A stretch of 64,000 nt of DNA from Actinospica robiniae DSM 44927 (GTDB taxonomy: Bacteria > Actinomycetota > Actinomycetes > Streptomycetales > Catenulisporaceae): NCBI RefSeq assembly GCF_000504285.1, contig NZ_KI632511.1, forward strand, positions 8,972,154 to 9,036,153, in the 5' to 3' direction. Below are positions 15,235 through 26,628 of the stretch, in pieces. The notes below the pieces were generated by a model. That model was not told where the DNA came from and did not search any database. It saw nothing but the letters and a program-made list of their open reading frames with translations. How positions within the stretch are numbered: position 1 is the stretch's first letter; each line of letters begins with the position of its first letter. A program made the translations under genes and the position numbers.

Positions 15235-18042
15235 TCAGGTGCAGGTGGTGCCGTTCACCGTGAACGAGGTCGGCGGCGAATCGCTGCTCGTCCAGGTGCC
15301 CTGCATCCCGAAGCTGGTGTTGCCTCCGGGTGCGATGGTGCCGTTGTAAGCGGCGTTCGTGACGGTGACCGCCTTGCCCGATTGGGTGTAGCCGCCTTCG
15401 TTCCAGGCACCGGTGACCTTCTGGTCTCCGACGAAGCTGAAGCCCACCGACCAACTGCTCAAGGTGGTGCTGCCGGTGTTGTTGATCACCACGGTCGAGG
15501 TGAAGCCGCCGCCCCACTCGCTGTTGGTGGTGTAGGTGACGTGACAGCGGAACCCGGTGGCCACCGAACTCGGACTCGCGCTGGCCGACGCGCTCGCGGA
15601 GGGCGAGGCGCTCTTGCTCGGGCTCGCGCTGGCCGATGCGCTCGCGGAGGGCGAGGCGCTCTTGCTGGCGCTGGCCGAGGCGGACGCGCTCGCCGAAGCG
15701 CTGCCGGTGGAGCCGCCCGAGGCCACGCCCATCATGATGCCGCGTCCGTTGGTCCCGACGTACACCCGGCCGTAGACGTTGAGGTCACCGGTGATGGCCG
15801 CGCCGATGTTGCCCCACTGGTGCTTGTCGTCGTTGATCCGGGTCCAGGTCGCGCCCTCGTCGTCCGAGCGGAAGATGCCCTGGACGCCGTTGACCGTGGC
15901 GATCGAGTACAGCGCCAGGTAGCCGCCCGAGGTGGCCGACTTGCCGAAGCCGAGGTTCAGCGCCGCGGAGACGCTGCTGAGCTGGGTGAAGCTCGTACCC
16001 TGGTTCGTCGAGTGCCAGATCCCCGAGGTGCCGGTGGACGAGCCGCCGGTGACCCACACGTCCCCGGCCACGCCCGGCAGGGCCTTGATGTACAGGGTGC
16101 CGGTGGCGGGCAGGTTGGTCACGGTCGCGGTGAACGAGGCGCCGCCGTTGGTCGAGACGTAGAAGGTGCCGGCGGACTCGCCGTAGTACACCTTCGGGTT
16201 CACCTTGTCGGCGGCGATGGCCGCGCCGGCCGGGATGCCGGTCGAGGCGGTCCAGGAGCTGCCGTTGTTGGTGGAGTAGTACACCCCGGTGCCGGCCGGC
16301 GACCACACCACGGAGCTGGCGTCCGCGGCGATCGCGGCTCGTCCGCCGCCGGTGACGTTCGGCGGCTCGCTCGAGGCCTGCCACCAGTTGGTGCCGTCGT
16401 TGGTGGAGAAGCCGATCCGGTTGGTGTTCGCGTTGGCGCTCTGCGTCTTGTCCACGTCGCCGGTGCGCACCAGGTCGGACGGGTCGAGCCCGGCGTAGTC
16501 CAGGCTGTCGCCGCTGGCCAGGTTCGGCGAGGTGTACATCATCGACGGAACGCTGGTCAGCGAGGTGTGCACGAAGCCGTCGAGGTCGCCCAGGGCGGAG
16601 ATCAGCGGCGCGCCGGTGGGCGGGCTGATCAGGTCGTTGACCGCGGTTTCCTCGAGTCCTGAGACGTAGGGCTGGATGCTGAAGGTGGTGCCGCTGTCCC
16701 AGTTGGTCAGGTTCGTGGTGCCGTAGAGGGTGGCGCCGGTGCCGTAGAACATCCGGTTGCTGTTGAACGGGTCGATCGCCAGGCCCTCGGTCATCCAGCC
16801 CAGCGTGGGCGACTCGACCGGCTCGACGGTGGAGTTGCCGAAGGTGAGCCAGGGGGTGGCCGAGATGTTCAGGGTGTAGGCGTCGGACCGGTTCGGATAG
16901 CTGGTGAAGTTCCAGGCCGATTTCCAGGTCGCGCCGCCGTCGGTACTGCGGTAGATGAAGGTGTCCGGCCACCAGGAGCTGTATCCGGTCACCATGATCG
17001 TGTTCGGATGCTCTTGGTCGATGGACAGGCCCGAATAACCGAAGTAGTCCCCTGAGGTGTTCGAGGAGGGAACCGGGCTGATCTGGGTCCAGGTGCCGGT
17101 GGCGATGGCGTACTTCCACACGTCGCCGGAGGCGCCGTCGTACGGGCCGCCGGTGTTGGACGTGGTGATGTACAGATACGAGCCGGTCGGGTCCACCTGG
17201 CCCTTGTGGGCGAGGAATCCGGTCGGCTGGCCGGCCACGCGGGTCCAGCTGGTGCCGCCGTTGGTGGACTCGTACACCGTGTTCTGCAGGTCGGCCACGC
17301 CCACGAAGACGGTCGGGGTCGCGGTGCCCGAGGTGCCGGAGGCCTTGTCGAAGGCCACCCAGGTCACGCCCTCGTTGTCGGACTCGTAGCCGGTCGTGTC
17401 GGACGCGTCCTGGACGTAGTCGCCGACGTTCGGGAACGAGGTGACCTGGGACCAGGTGACGCCGGAGTCGGTCGACTTCCAGAGCCCGTGGCCGCTCGGC
17501 GCGCCGAAGTAGAGCACGTTGTCGTTGTTCGGGTCCACGGCCAGGCGCTCGCCCATGCCGCGGCCGGGCATGTTGCCGCCGAGCTTGAACGGCAGCTGCG
17601 TCTCGGACCAGGTGTTGCCCTGGTCGGAGGAGCGCAGGATGGCGCCGTCGTACGGGTCCCAGGAGTTGGTGTACATGCCGGCGGCGACGAACACCTTGTT
17701 GGTGTTGATCGGGTCCGCGGCCACGGACACCGCGCCCATCAGGTTCCAGTTGCTCTGGCCCACCCAGTCCATCAGCGGGGTCCACGAGGTGGTCGACTGG
17801 TTCCAGCGGTAGACGCCGCCGATGTCGGTGCGGGCGTAGACGACGTTCGCGGCACCGGTGTTGAAGATGATGTCCGGAACGAAGCCGCCGCCGCCGATCG
17901 GGACGTTGCTCCACGAGTACGCGGTCGTGGCCGGTGTCGCCGCCGCCGCCGGCGAGAGCACCGCTTCGGCTATCAGCGGGGCCGCGGCCGCGGCCATCGC
18001 GGTGGCCGCGGCGACTAAGCCGCGGGCCCAGGGTATGCGCAT
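15235..18042 (-). CDS. Secreted xyloglucanase (GH74) with C-terminal CBM2
   Basis: 935-aa secreted endo-xyloglucanase. A signal peptide (about residues 1-36) is followed by a GH74 two-propeller catalytic region with many Asp-box-like SSDQGNTW and STDGGATW repeats. The predicted catalytic Asp residues are Asp73 (YARTDIGGVYRW) and the one in GDLDGFVHTSLT. A Ser/Ala/Lys/Pro linker then joins a CBM2 cellulose-binding module, from CHVTYTTNSEWGGGF to the C-terminus NGTTCT, whose terminal Cys pair is typical. Two perfect 14-bp LacI-type operators lie upstream. It would act with the GH9 and GH48 enzymes encoded farther along. Confidence 0.93.
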   Translation of the reverse strand: MRIPWARGLVAAATAMAAAAAPLIAEAVLSPAAAATPATTAYSWSNVPIGGGGFVPDIIFNTGAANVVYARTDIGGVYRWNQSTTSWTPLMDWVGQSNWNLMGAVSVAADPINTNKVFVAAGMYTNSWDPYDGAILRSSDQGNTWSETQLPFKLGGNMPGRGMGERLAVDPNNDNVLYFGAPSGHGLWKSTDSGVTWSQVTSFPNVGDYVQDASDTTGYESDNEGVTWVAFDKASGTSGTATPTVFVGVADLQNTVYESTNGGTSWTRVAGQPTGFLAHKGQVDPTGSYLYITTSNTGGPYDGASGDVWKYAIATGTWTQISPVPSSNTSGDYFGYSGLSIDQEHPNTIMVTGYSSWWPDTFIYRSTDGGATWKSAWNFTSYPNRSDAYTLNISATPWLTFGNSTVEPVESPTLGWMTEGLAIDPFNSNRMFYGTGATLYGTTNLTNWDSGTTFSIQPYVSGLEETAVNDLISPPTGAPLISALGDLDGFVHTSLTSVPSMMYTSPNLASGDSLDYAGLDPSDLVRTGDVDKTQSANANTNRIGFSTNDGTNWWQASSEPPNVTGGGRAAIAADASSVVWSPAGTGVYYSTNNGSSWTASTGIPAGAAIAADKVNPKVYYGESAGTFYVSTNGGASFTATVTNLPATGTLYIKALPGVAGDVWVTGGSSTGTSGIWHSTNQGTSFTQLSSVSAALNLGFGKSATSGGYLALYSIATVNGVQGIFRSDDEGATWTRINDDKHQWGNIGAAITGDLNVYGRVYVGTNGRGIMMGVASGGSTGSASASASASASASKSASPSASASASASPSKSASPSASASASASPSSVATGFRCHVTYTTNSEWGGGFTSTVVINNTGSTTLSSWSVGFSFVGDQKVTGAWNEGGYTQSGKAVTVTNAAYNGTIAPGGNTSFGMQGTWTSSDSPPTSFTVNGTTCT

Positions 18043-18066
18043 GACGCTCTGTTCCGCCCTTCTTCG

Positions 18067-18080
18067 TCGAAGCGCTTCGA
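18067..18080. promoter_or_regulatory. LacI-type operator (proximal) for GH74
   Basis: Perfect 14-bp palindrome TCGAAGCGCTTCGA with the central CG step typical of LacI-family sites, 24 bp upstream of the xyloglucanase start. The core resembles, but is not, the CebR box TGGGAGCGCTCCCA. Confidence 0.75.
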
Positions 18081-18132
18081 TGATGAATGCGCGTCGTCAC
18101 CGTAGATTCGAAGAAACCCTTCGGCAATAGCT

Positions 18133-18146
18133 TCGAAGCGCTTCGA
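18133..18146. promoter_or_regulatory. LacI-type operator (distal) for GH74
   Basis: Second identical copy of TCGAAGCGCTTCGA, 66 bp from the first. Paired sites suggest cooperative or looping repression. Confidence 0.75.
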
Positions 18147-18169
18147 TCTATGAGCTCGGGGGCTGAGAT

Positions 18170-18178
18170 GAAAGTTTC
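18170..18178. promoter_or_regulatory. GAAAGTTTC motif upstream of GH74
   Basis: Inverted-repeat nonamer (GAAA-N-TTTC), also present exactly upstream of GH48 and with one change upstream of GH9. It resembles the GAAA/TTTC boxes I recall from Streptomyces xylanase promoters. Confidence 0.45.
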
Positions 18179-18321
18179 GGGTTCGCCGCGTCGGGACCGT
18201 GCGGGACCGTGCCGGGATCGTGGGCGGGCACGGCTTCGGCAGAAAACAAGCATGCACGCTTGATTTTTTCTTGATGCTCTGCCAGCGTGTACCGCGTGCG
18301 GGCGAGCGAGGGAGGGTTCTG

Positions 18322-20043
18322 ATGATGCCGGAAGACCCGGAGATCCCGCTGCGGATCGGCAACGCCTCGGGGTTCTACGGGGACAGGTTCGCCGCGGTGC
18401 GCGAGATGCTCGCCGACGGACCGCTGGACGTGCTCACCGGCGACTACCTGGCCGAGCTGACCATGGCGCTGCTCGCGGTGAACCGGCTCAAGGACCCGGC
18501 GTACGGCTACGCGCGCACCTTCCTGCGGCAGATGGAGGACTGTCTCGGCCTGGCCGTCGAGCGGGGTGTCAGCATCGTGACGAACGCGGGCGGGCTCAAC
18601 CCGGGGGCGCTGGCCTTCCGGCTGCGCGAGCTCGCCGCCCGGCTCTGCGTGGACGCGCGCGTCGCCTGGGTCGAAGGCGACGACGTGCTCGGCCGCGCCG
18701 ATCTCGGTTTGCCGCCGAGCCTGCTCGCCGCCAACGCCTACCTCGGCGCGTTCGGTATCGCAGAAGCCTTGCGTGCCGGGGCGGACGTCGTGGTCACCGG
18801 CCGGGTCACCGACGCGTCGCTCGTCGTCGGACCGGCCGCCGCGCACTTCGGCTGGACCCGCGACGAACTCGACCGCCTGGCCGGCGCCACGGTGGCAGGG
18901 CACATACTCGAGTGCGGCGCGCAGGCCACCGGCGGCAACTTCTCCTTCTTCACCGAGATCGACGCGCGCCACCCCGGCTTCCCGCTGGCCGAGGTCTACG
19001 CCGACGGCAGGTGCGTCGTCACGAAGCATCCGGACACCGGCGGCGCCGTCACGGTTGAGACCGTCACCGCGCAACTGCTCTACGAGACCGACGGCGCCAG
19101 ATATGCGGGCCCTGACGTCACGACCAGGCTTGACGGGATCAGGCTTCACCAGCAGGGTCCGGATCGCGTCTTGATCGACGGCGCGGTCGGCGAACCGCCG
19201 CCGCCGACCCTCAAAGTCGGCATCAATCGGCAAGGCGGATTCCGCAACGAGGTCGTCTTCGTGCTCACCGGCCTCGATATCGAGGAGAAGGCCGCGCTCG
19301 TGCGCGAGCAGATGGACGCGGCGTTCGGCGAGCGCAGGCCGGCCGAGGTCCGCTGGAGCCTCGCGCGCACCGATCACGCGGACGCCGCCGTCGAGGAGGA
19401 GGCCAGCGCCATGCTGCGGCTCGTCGTCCGAGACGTCGACGCGCACACGGTCGGCCGCGCGGTCAGCGACGCGGCCGTGCAGCTCGCCCTCGCCGGATAC
19501 CCCGGCTTCCACCTCACCGCGCCGCCTGCCGACGCGTCGCCTTACGGCGTATTCGAGGCCGTATACATCGGCGCCTCGCGGGTCGGCCACGTGGCGATCA
19601 CGGCGGACGACCGTCGCGTAGAGATACACACTCCGACCGTGACGCTCCCGCTCGAACCCGTCGCGGAACCCGAACTGCCTGCGCCGCTGCCGCCCGGCCC
19701 GACGCGCCGCGCCCCGCTCGGCCGCGTCGTCGGAGCACGCAGCGGCGACAAAGGCGGCGACGCGAACATCGGCCTGTGGGCGCGTAGCGATGAAGGCTGG
19801 TGCTGGCTGGCCCACACGCTCACTGTCGAGCAATTCAGGCAGCTGCTACCAGAGGTCGCCACTCTGGCGGTGACCCGCCACCTGCTGCCCAACCTGCGCG
19901 CAGTCAACTTCGTCGTACACGGGCTGCTCGGCCAGGGCGTCGGGGCCCAAGCGCGGTTCGATCCGCAGGCCAAGGCCGTGGGGGAGTGGCTGCGCTCCCG
20001 GTACCTCGACATCCCCGAACTCCTGTTGGAGCAGCGGCCATGA
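18322..20043 (+). CDS. AtuA-family protein (DUF1446), acyclic terpene utilisation-like
   Basis: 573-aa AtuA-family protein. The DUF1446 domain (GNASGFYGDR, LTGDYLAELTMALL, VVTGRVTDASLVVGP, HILECGAQATGGNFS) covers about residues 8-440, and the AtuA C-terminal domain follows (GRVVGARSGDKGGDANIGLW). AtuA is required for citronellol/geraniol degradation in Pseudomonas, but its reaction is unsettled. The double ATG at 18322/18325 follows GAGGGAGG. It heads a tightly overlapping operon with both acyl-CoA carboxylase subunits, an acyl-CoA dehydrogenase and an enoyl-CoA hydratase, which supports a terpenoid or branched-acyl pathway. Confidence 0.87.
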   Translation: MMPEDPEIPLRIGNASGFYGDRFAAVREMLADGPLDVLTGDYLAELTMALLAVNRLKDPAYGYARTFLRQMEDCLGLAVERGVSIVTNAGGLNPGALAFRLRELAARLCVDARVAWVEGDDVLGRADLGLPPSLLAANAYLGAFGIAEALRAGADVVVTGRVTDASLVVGPAAAHFGWTRDELDRLAGATVAGHILECGAQATGGNFSFFTEIDARHPGFPLAEVYADGRCVVTKHPDTGGAVTVETVTAQLLYETDGARYAGPDVTTRLDGIRLHQQGPDRVLIDGAVGEPPPPTLKVGINRQGGFRNEVVFVLTGLDIEEKAALVREQMDAAFGERRPAEVRWSLARTDHADAAVEEEASAMLRLVVRDVDAHTVGRAVSDAAVQLALAGYPGFHLTAPPADASPYGVFEAVYIGASRVGHVAITADDRRVEIHTPTVTLPLEPVAEPELPAPLPPGPTRRAPLGRVVGARSGDKGGDANIGLWARSDEGWCWLAHTLTVEQFRQLLPEVATLAVTRHLLPNLRAVNFVVHGLLGQGVGAQARFDPQAKAVGEWLRSRYLDIPELLLEQRP

Positions 20044-21638
20044 CCCTTCTCGCCACACGCCTCGACCCGCGGGGTGAGGAGTACCGCACCCGTCGTGCCG
20101 CCATGCTCGCCGACCTCGACGCGCTCGCCGCCGAGCATGCCAAGGCGCTCGCGGGTGGCGGGCCGAAGTACGTCGACCGCCACCGTTCGCGCGGGAAACT
20201 CCTTGCCCGCGAACGGATAGAGCTTCTGCTCGACCCGGACGCGCCGTTCCTCGAGCTCTCCCCACTGGCCGCCTGGGGCACGGAGTACCCCGTCGGCGCG
20301 GCCCTGGTGACCGGGATCGGCGTGGTCGAAGGCACCGAGTGCCTGATCACCGCCAGCGATCCGACCGTGCGCGGCGGTGCTAGCAACGCCTGGACATTGA
20401 AGAAGGCGTTGCGGGCCAACGAGATCGCGCTCGCCAACCGACTGCCGGTGATCAACCTGGTCGAGTCCGGTGGCGCGGATCTGCAGGCCCAGAAAGACGT
20501 CTTCATCCCCGGCGGCGCGCTCTTCCGCGACCTCACGCGGCTGTCCGCGGCCGGCATCCCCACGATCGCCGTCGTCTTCGGCAACTCCACCGCCGGCGGC
20601 GCGTACATCCCCGGCATGTCAGACCACGTGGTCATGGTCAAGGAACGCGCCAAGGTCTTCCTCGCCGGGCCACCGCTGGTCAAAGTGGCCACAGGCGAGG
20701 ATGCCGACGACGAATCACTTGGCGGCGCCGAGATGCACGCGAGAACCTCGGGCCTGGCCGACTACTTCGCCCTCGACGAGGCCGACGCGCTGCACACCGC
20801 CCGCCGGATCGTCCGCCGCCTCAACTGGACCAAACTCGGGCCGTCGCCCGCGCCGGAAGTGCTCGCCCCCGCCTACGACGAGGAGGAGCTGCTCGGCCTC
20901 GTCCCCGGCGACCTCAAGACGCCGTTCGACCCGCGCGAGGTGATCGCCCGAGTCGTCGACGGCTCGGACTTCGACGAGTTCAAAGCCGAGTACGGCCCGA
21001 GCCTCGCCACCGGCTGGGCGCGCGTGCACGGCTACCCGGTGGGCGTGCTCGCGAACGCGCGCGGAGTGCTCTTCAGCGCGGAATCGCAGAAGGCTGCGCA
21101 GTTCATCCAGCTGGCCAATCAGCGCGACGTCCCCTTGGTCTTCCTGCACAACACCACCGGCTACATGGTCGGCCGCGACTACGAGCAGGCCGGGATCATC
21201 AAGCACGGCGCGATGATGATCAACGCGGTCTCCAACAGCCGCGTCCCGCACCTGTCGATCCTGATGGGCGCGAGCTACGGCGCAGGCCACTACGGCATGT
21301 GCGGCCGAGCCTTCGAACCCAGATTCCTGTTCGCCTGGCCGAGTGCACGGGCTGCCGTGATGGGCCCGAAGCAGCTGGCCGGAGTGCTCTCTTTGGTATC
21401 GCGCCAATCCGCCGCGGCGGCCGGGCGCGTGTTCGACGAGGACGGCGATGCGGCGATCCGGGCGGTGGTGGAGCAGCAGGTGGAGGCGGAATCAATGCCC
21501 GCATTCCTTTCCGGCCGGCTGTACGACGACGGGGTGATCGACCCGCGCGACACCCGCACCGTGCTCGGCCTGTGCCTGTCCGCGGTCCACGGCGCGCCGG
21601 TGCGCGGCGCCGGCGGCTACGGCGTCTACCGGATGTGA
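20040..21638 (+). CDS. Acyl-CoA carboxylase, carboxyltransferase (beta) subunit
   Basis: 532-aa carboxyltransferase of the methylcrotonyl/geranyl-CoA carboxylase group, transferring CO2 from biotin to the gamma carbon of an unsaturated acyl-CoA. Family blocks include ARERIELLLDPDAPFLELSP, VVFGNSTAGGAYIPGMSDH, GPPLVKVATGEDADDE and ILMGASYGAGHYGMCGRAF. The ATG overlaps the atuA-like stop (ATGA). Propionyl- and acetyl-CoA carboxylases differ in these blocks. Choosing between methylcrotonyl-CoA (leucine) and geranyl-CoA (terpene) rests on the AtuA neighbour and favours the latter modestly. Confidence 0.88.
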   Translation: MTLLATRLDPRGEEYRTRRAAMLADLDALAAEHAKALAGGGPKYVDRHRSRGKLLARERIELLLDPDAPFLELSPLAAWGTEYPVGAALVTGIGVVEGTECLITASDPTVRGGASNAWTLKKALRANEIALANRLPVINLVESGGADLQAQKDVFIPGGALFRDLTRLSAAGIPTIAVVFGNSTAGGAYIPGMSDHVVMVKERAKVFLAGPPLVKVATGEDADDESLGGAEMHARTSGLADYFALDEADALHTARRIVRRLNWTKLGPSPAPEVLAPAYDEEELLGLVPGDLKTPFDPREVIARVVDGSDFDEFKAEYGPSLATGWARVHGYPVGVLANARGVLFSAESQKAAQFIQLANQRDVPLVFLHNTTGYMVGRDYEQAGIIKHGAMMINAVSNSRVPHLSILMGASYGAGHYGMCGRAFEPRFLFAWPSARAAVMGPKQLAGVLSLVSRQSAAAAGRVFDEDGDAAIRAVVEQQVEAESMPAFLSGRLYDDGVIDPRDTRTVLGLCLSAVHGAPVRGAGGYGVYRM

Positions 21639-21653
21639 GAGGGCTGATCGAGG

Positions 21654-23608
<1,955 letters not shown>

Positions 23609-23612
<4 letters not shown>

Positions 23613-24775
23613 ATGACTTCGCTTTCGACACCGAGGAACGCCGCGCGCTCCGCGTGGCGGTCGGCGCGTTCGGGCGACGCTATGGCGCCGCCTACATGCA
23701 GGAGCGTGCCCGCGCGGGCGGGAGCAGCGACGAGCTCTGGCGCGAGGCCGGCCGGCTCGGCTACCTCGGCGTCAGCCTGCCGGAGGAGTACGGCGGCGGG
23801 GGCGGGGGCATCGCAGACCTCGTCGTCGTCCTCGAGGAGCTGGCGACCGCCGGCTGCCCGCTGCTGCTGCTCGTCGTGACACCCGCGATCTGCGGCAGCA
23901 TCATCGCCCGCTTCGGCACCGAGGATCAGAAGCGGCGTCACCTGCCCGGCTTCGCCGACGGCACCGTGCGGATGGCGTTCGGCATCACGGAACCGGATGC
24001 GGGCTCGAACTCGCACCGGATCACCACGACCGCCCGCCGCGACGGGGACGACTGGATCCTCAGCGGTCGCAAGGTCTTCATATCGGCCGTCGACACGTGC
24101 GAATCGGTGATGGTGGTCGCGCGCACCGAGGACGCCCGCACCGGCAAGCTCAAGCCCGCCCTGTTCATCGTGCCGCTGGGCACGGCCGGCTTCGAGTACC
24201 GGGCCATCCCGATGGAGATCGTCTCGCCCGAGCGGCAGTTCCAGCTCTTCTTCGACGACGTGCGCCTGCCCGCGGCCGCCCTCGTCGGCGAGGACGAGGA
24301 CGCAGCCCTGCTGCAGCTGTTCGCCGGGCTCAACCCGGAGCGGATCATGGTCGCGGCCTTCGCCACCGGCATCGGCCGGTTCGCGCTCGACCGTGCCGTG
24401 GACTACGCCAAGTCCCGGGTCGTGTTCAAGGACGCCATCGGCGCGCATCAGGGTCTCGCGCATCCGCTCGCGCAGTGCCGGATCGAGATCGAGCTGGCCC
24501 GCCTGATGACCCAGAAGGCCGCGCTGCTCAACGACGCCGGCGACGACGTGGGCGCGGGCGAGGCGGCCAACATGGCCAAGTACGCCGCCGCCGAGGCCGC
24601 CGTGCACAGCGTGGACCAGGCCGTGCAGACCCTCGGCGGCAACGGCCTGACGCAGGAGTACGGCTTGGGCGCGCTGATCACGGTCACCCGGGCCACCCGT
24701 GTGGCGCCGGTCAGCCGCGAGATGATCCTCAACTACGTGGCGCAGCACACCCTCGGACTGCCTAAGTCATACTGA
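23609..24775 (+). CDS. Acyl-CoA dehydrogenase (citronellyl/isovaleryl type)
   Basis: 388-aa FAD-dependent acyl-CoA dehydrogenase introducing the alpha-beta double bond ahead of carboxylation. FGITEPDAGSNSHRITTTA is the signature near the flavin, ISAVDTCESVMVVARTED follows, and the C-terminal FAD/CoA segment reads QTLGGNGLTQEYGLGALI. GTG at 23609 overlaps the alpha-subunit stop by 4 bp. In the Pseudomonas atu cluster the equivalent enzymes are AtuD/AtuG; the specific substrate cannot be read from sequence. Confidence 0.88.
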
Positions 24776-24809
24776 TCCACACGCATGTACGTACGGGAAA
24801 GGCCTTGCG

Positions 24810-25562
24810 ATGACCGAACCGCTCGTCCACTACTCGGTGGACCGCGCCGTGGCGACTCTCACCCTCGACTCGCCGGCCAACCGCAACGCGCTGTCCACGC
24901 GGATGGTGGCCGAGCTCGAGGAGGGCCTCGAGCGGGCCGGTGCGGATCCGGACGTGCGCGCGGTCGTGCTCACGCACGCCGGCAAGGTCTTCTGCTCCGG
25001 CGCCGATCTGAAGGAGGCGACCGGCGCCGACCCGGCCAGCGGTCCGCGTAACCTGGTCAAGCTGATGCGCGCGGTGGTCGAGCTCCCCAAGCCGGTGCTC
25101 GCCTGGATCCAGGGGCCCGTGCGCGCGGGCGGACTGGGCTTGGTGGGGTCCTGCGACCTGGCGGTGGCGGGTCCGGCGGCGACGTTCGCGTTCACCGAGG
25201 TGCGCCTGGGCCTGGCTCCCGCGGTGATCTCGCTGCCGCTGCTCCCGCGGTTGGAGCCGCAGGGCGTCGCGCACTGGTACCTGACCGGCGCCACGTTCGG
25301 GGCGGCGGAGGCGGCGCGGATCGGCCTGGTCACCGCGGCGGGGATGGCCGGGCTGGTCGAGAAGTACCTTGACGACCTGCGCCAGGCCTCGCCGCAGGGC
25401 CTGGCCGAGACCAAGCGCCTGGTCACCGCCGAGGTGCGGCGCTGCTTCGAGCGCGACGGCGAGGCGATGATCGCGCAGTCCTCGCGGCTGTTCGGCTCGC
25501 CCGAGGCGCAGGAGGGCATGCGCGCGTTCCTGGAGCGCCGTCCGCCGTCCTGGGCCCGGTGA
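24810..25562 (+). CDS. Enoyl-CoA hydratase/isomerase family (AtuE/LiuC-like)
   Basis: 250-aa crotonase-fold enzyme, the likely glutaconyl-CoA hydratase step after carboxylation. N-terminal VDRAVATLTLDSPANRNALS, the oxyanion-hole segment GKVFCSGADLKEATGAD and IQGPVRAGGLGLVGSCDLAV are conserved; the latter contains an Arg-Ala-Gly variation of the usual hole. It starts 34 bp after the dehydrogenase and its stop overlaps the TetR start. The order AtuA-carboxylase-dehydrogenase-hydratase matches an Atu/Liu type pathway. Confidence 0.87.
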   Translation: MTEPLVHYSVDRAVATLTLDSPANRNALSTRMVAELEEGLERAGADPDVRAVVLTHAGKVFCSGADLKEATGADPASGPRNLVKLMRAVVELPKPVLAWIQGPVRAGGLGLVGSCDLAVAGPAATFAFTEVRLGLAPAVISLPLLPRLEPQGVAHWYLTGATFGAAEAARIGLVTAAGMAGLVEKYLDDLRQASPQGLAETKRLVTAEVRRCFERDGEAMIAQSSRLFGSPEAQEGMRAFLERRPPSWAR

Positions 25563-26176
25563 TGGCCGTGGCGGCCGAGGCCGCGCCCCGGGTGCCGCAG
25601 CAGGATCGCAGCCGCGCCACCCGGCAGCGCCTGCTCGACGCGGCCATGGACTGCCTGGCCCGGCTCGGCTGGAGCGGGAGCACCGTCGCGGTCGTGGCGG
25701 AGCGGGCCGGGGTGACCAGGGGCGCGCTCCAGCACCACTTCCCGACCCGGGAGGACTTGTTCACCGCGGCGATCGAGCACGTCGCGGCCGAGCGCATCGC
25801 GTTCGTCCGGGCGCGGCTCGACGACCTCCCCGCACCCGGGCCGGCGCGCACCGAGGCCGTGGTGGCGATGGTCGTCCAGATGTATACGGACCAGTATTTC
25901 AGGGCCGCGCTTCACCTCTGGGTGGCCGCGGCGACCGAGGAGCCGCTGCGCGAGCGCGTCGTGGCGCTGGAGAACCGGGTGGGCCGCGAAGCCCACCGCG
26001 TGGCCGTCGCCTCCCTCGGCGTCGACGCCCACGCGCCCGGCGTGCGCGAAGCCGTTCAGGCGACGCTCGACATGGCCCGTGGTCTCGGCCTGGCGAACCT
26101 GCTCACCGACGACTCCGAGCGCCGCGCCGGCATCATCAGCCGCTGGGCCGCCCTCCTGGACGCCGCACTGGCCTGA
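25559..26176 (+). CDS. TetR family regulator of the Atu-like operon
   Basis: 205-aa TetR-type repressor. The helix-turn-helix (STVAVVAERAGVTRGALQHHF) is near residues 40-62, preceded by TRQRLLDAAMDCLARLGW. The C-terminal ligand domain is unassigned and probably senses an acyl-CoA of the pathway. The GTG at 25559 overlaps the hydratase stop; an ATG at 25562 is equally possible. Being last in the operon implies autoregulation. No operator could be assigned with confidence. Confidence 0.85.
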   Translation: MMAVAAEAAPRVPQQDRSRATRQRLLDAAMDCLARLGWSGSTVAVVAERAGVTRGALQHHFPTREDLFTAAIEHVAAERIAFVRARLDDLPAPGPARTEAVVAMVVQMYTDQYFRAALHLWVAAATEEPLRERVVALENRVGREAHRVAVASLGVDAHAPGVREAVQATLDMARGLGLANLLTDDSERRAGIISRWAALLDAALA

Positions 26177-26537
26177 CGCGCGCTCAGAGGGACGTACTAC
26201 TGGGTGCTGGTGGGGGGTGGTGGCCTGAAGTGTCGTGGTGTGGGCGGCCGCTTCGCGTCGCATGGTTCGTCTGACCACCCGTTACCTTTTACGTGTCCCC
26301 GCAATGGGGGCGCCTGGCCTCCGGGCCCGGTATGGCTCTGCCACCCTGCCGTGTCTATGGCCTTGGGCGTGTTGCCGCCGGGTTTTGGAGCACTGCCTGA
26401 CCGCTGATAAGGGGCCTGGTCCGCATCCCGTGCCCGGCGCAACGCCGGGCGTTTTCTCGGGGCGGCCTGTGTAACGTGGTTGCCGGCTGCGGTGCGATGG
26501 TCGAGGCCAGGGCCATGCGAAGTAGAAGGCGGCGAGC
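26177..26537. ncRNA. Non-coding 5' region of an IS110 element; candidate bridge RNA locus
   Basis: About 360 bp without a supportable gene, directly upstream of an IS110-type transposase start. IS110-group elements encode their target-choosing bridge RNA in this position, so one is expected somewhere here by family knowledge. A perfect 8-bp hairpin (26432-26450, GCCCGGCG/CGCCGGGC, followed by GTTTTC) and CCCC-GCAAT-GGGG near 26295-26308 show the region is structured. I could not identify the guide loops or the element's left end. Confidence 0.4.
26432..26450 (+). terminator. Hairpin followed by GTTTTC upstream of IS110 transposase
   Basis: GCCCGGCG, loop CAA, CGCCGGGC, then GTTTTC. This looks like an intrinsic terminator but lies 256 bp beyond the TetR stop. 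It may protect the transposase from read-through or form part of the IS110 non-coding RNA. Confidence 0.5.
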
Positions 26538-26628
26538 GTGTACGACACCAGCGGTATCGGGGTCTTCCTCGGCCTGGACGTGGGCAAGGGCGAGCACCAC
26601 GCCCACGGGCTGACCCCGGCCGGCAAGA

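Larger units (their letters stand above)
18043..18321. other. Divergent regulatory region between GH74 and the Atu-like operon
   Basis: 279 bp with no gene. It holds two perfect LacI-type operators and one GAAAGTTTC motif near the GH74 side, and a GAGGGAGG ribosome site for the divergent atuA-like gene near 18309-18315. Confidence 0.7.

Noticed and set aside
15580-15710. Repeated 30-40-bp units in cellulase linkers as a possible CRISPR array
   Set aside because: The repeats are in frame and encode SASASPSKS-type linkers without distinct spacers; no cas genes are present.
15382-18018. Plus-strand open frames over GH74
   Set aside because: They mirror the xyloglucanase gene, whose signal peptide, catalytic region and CBM2 are unambiguous.
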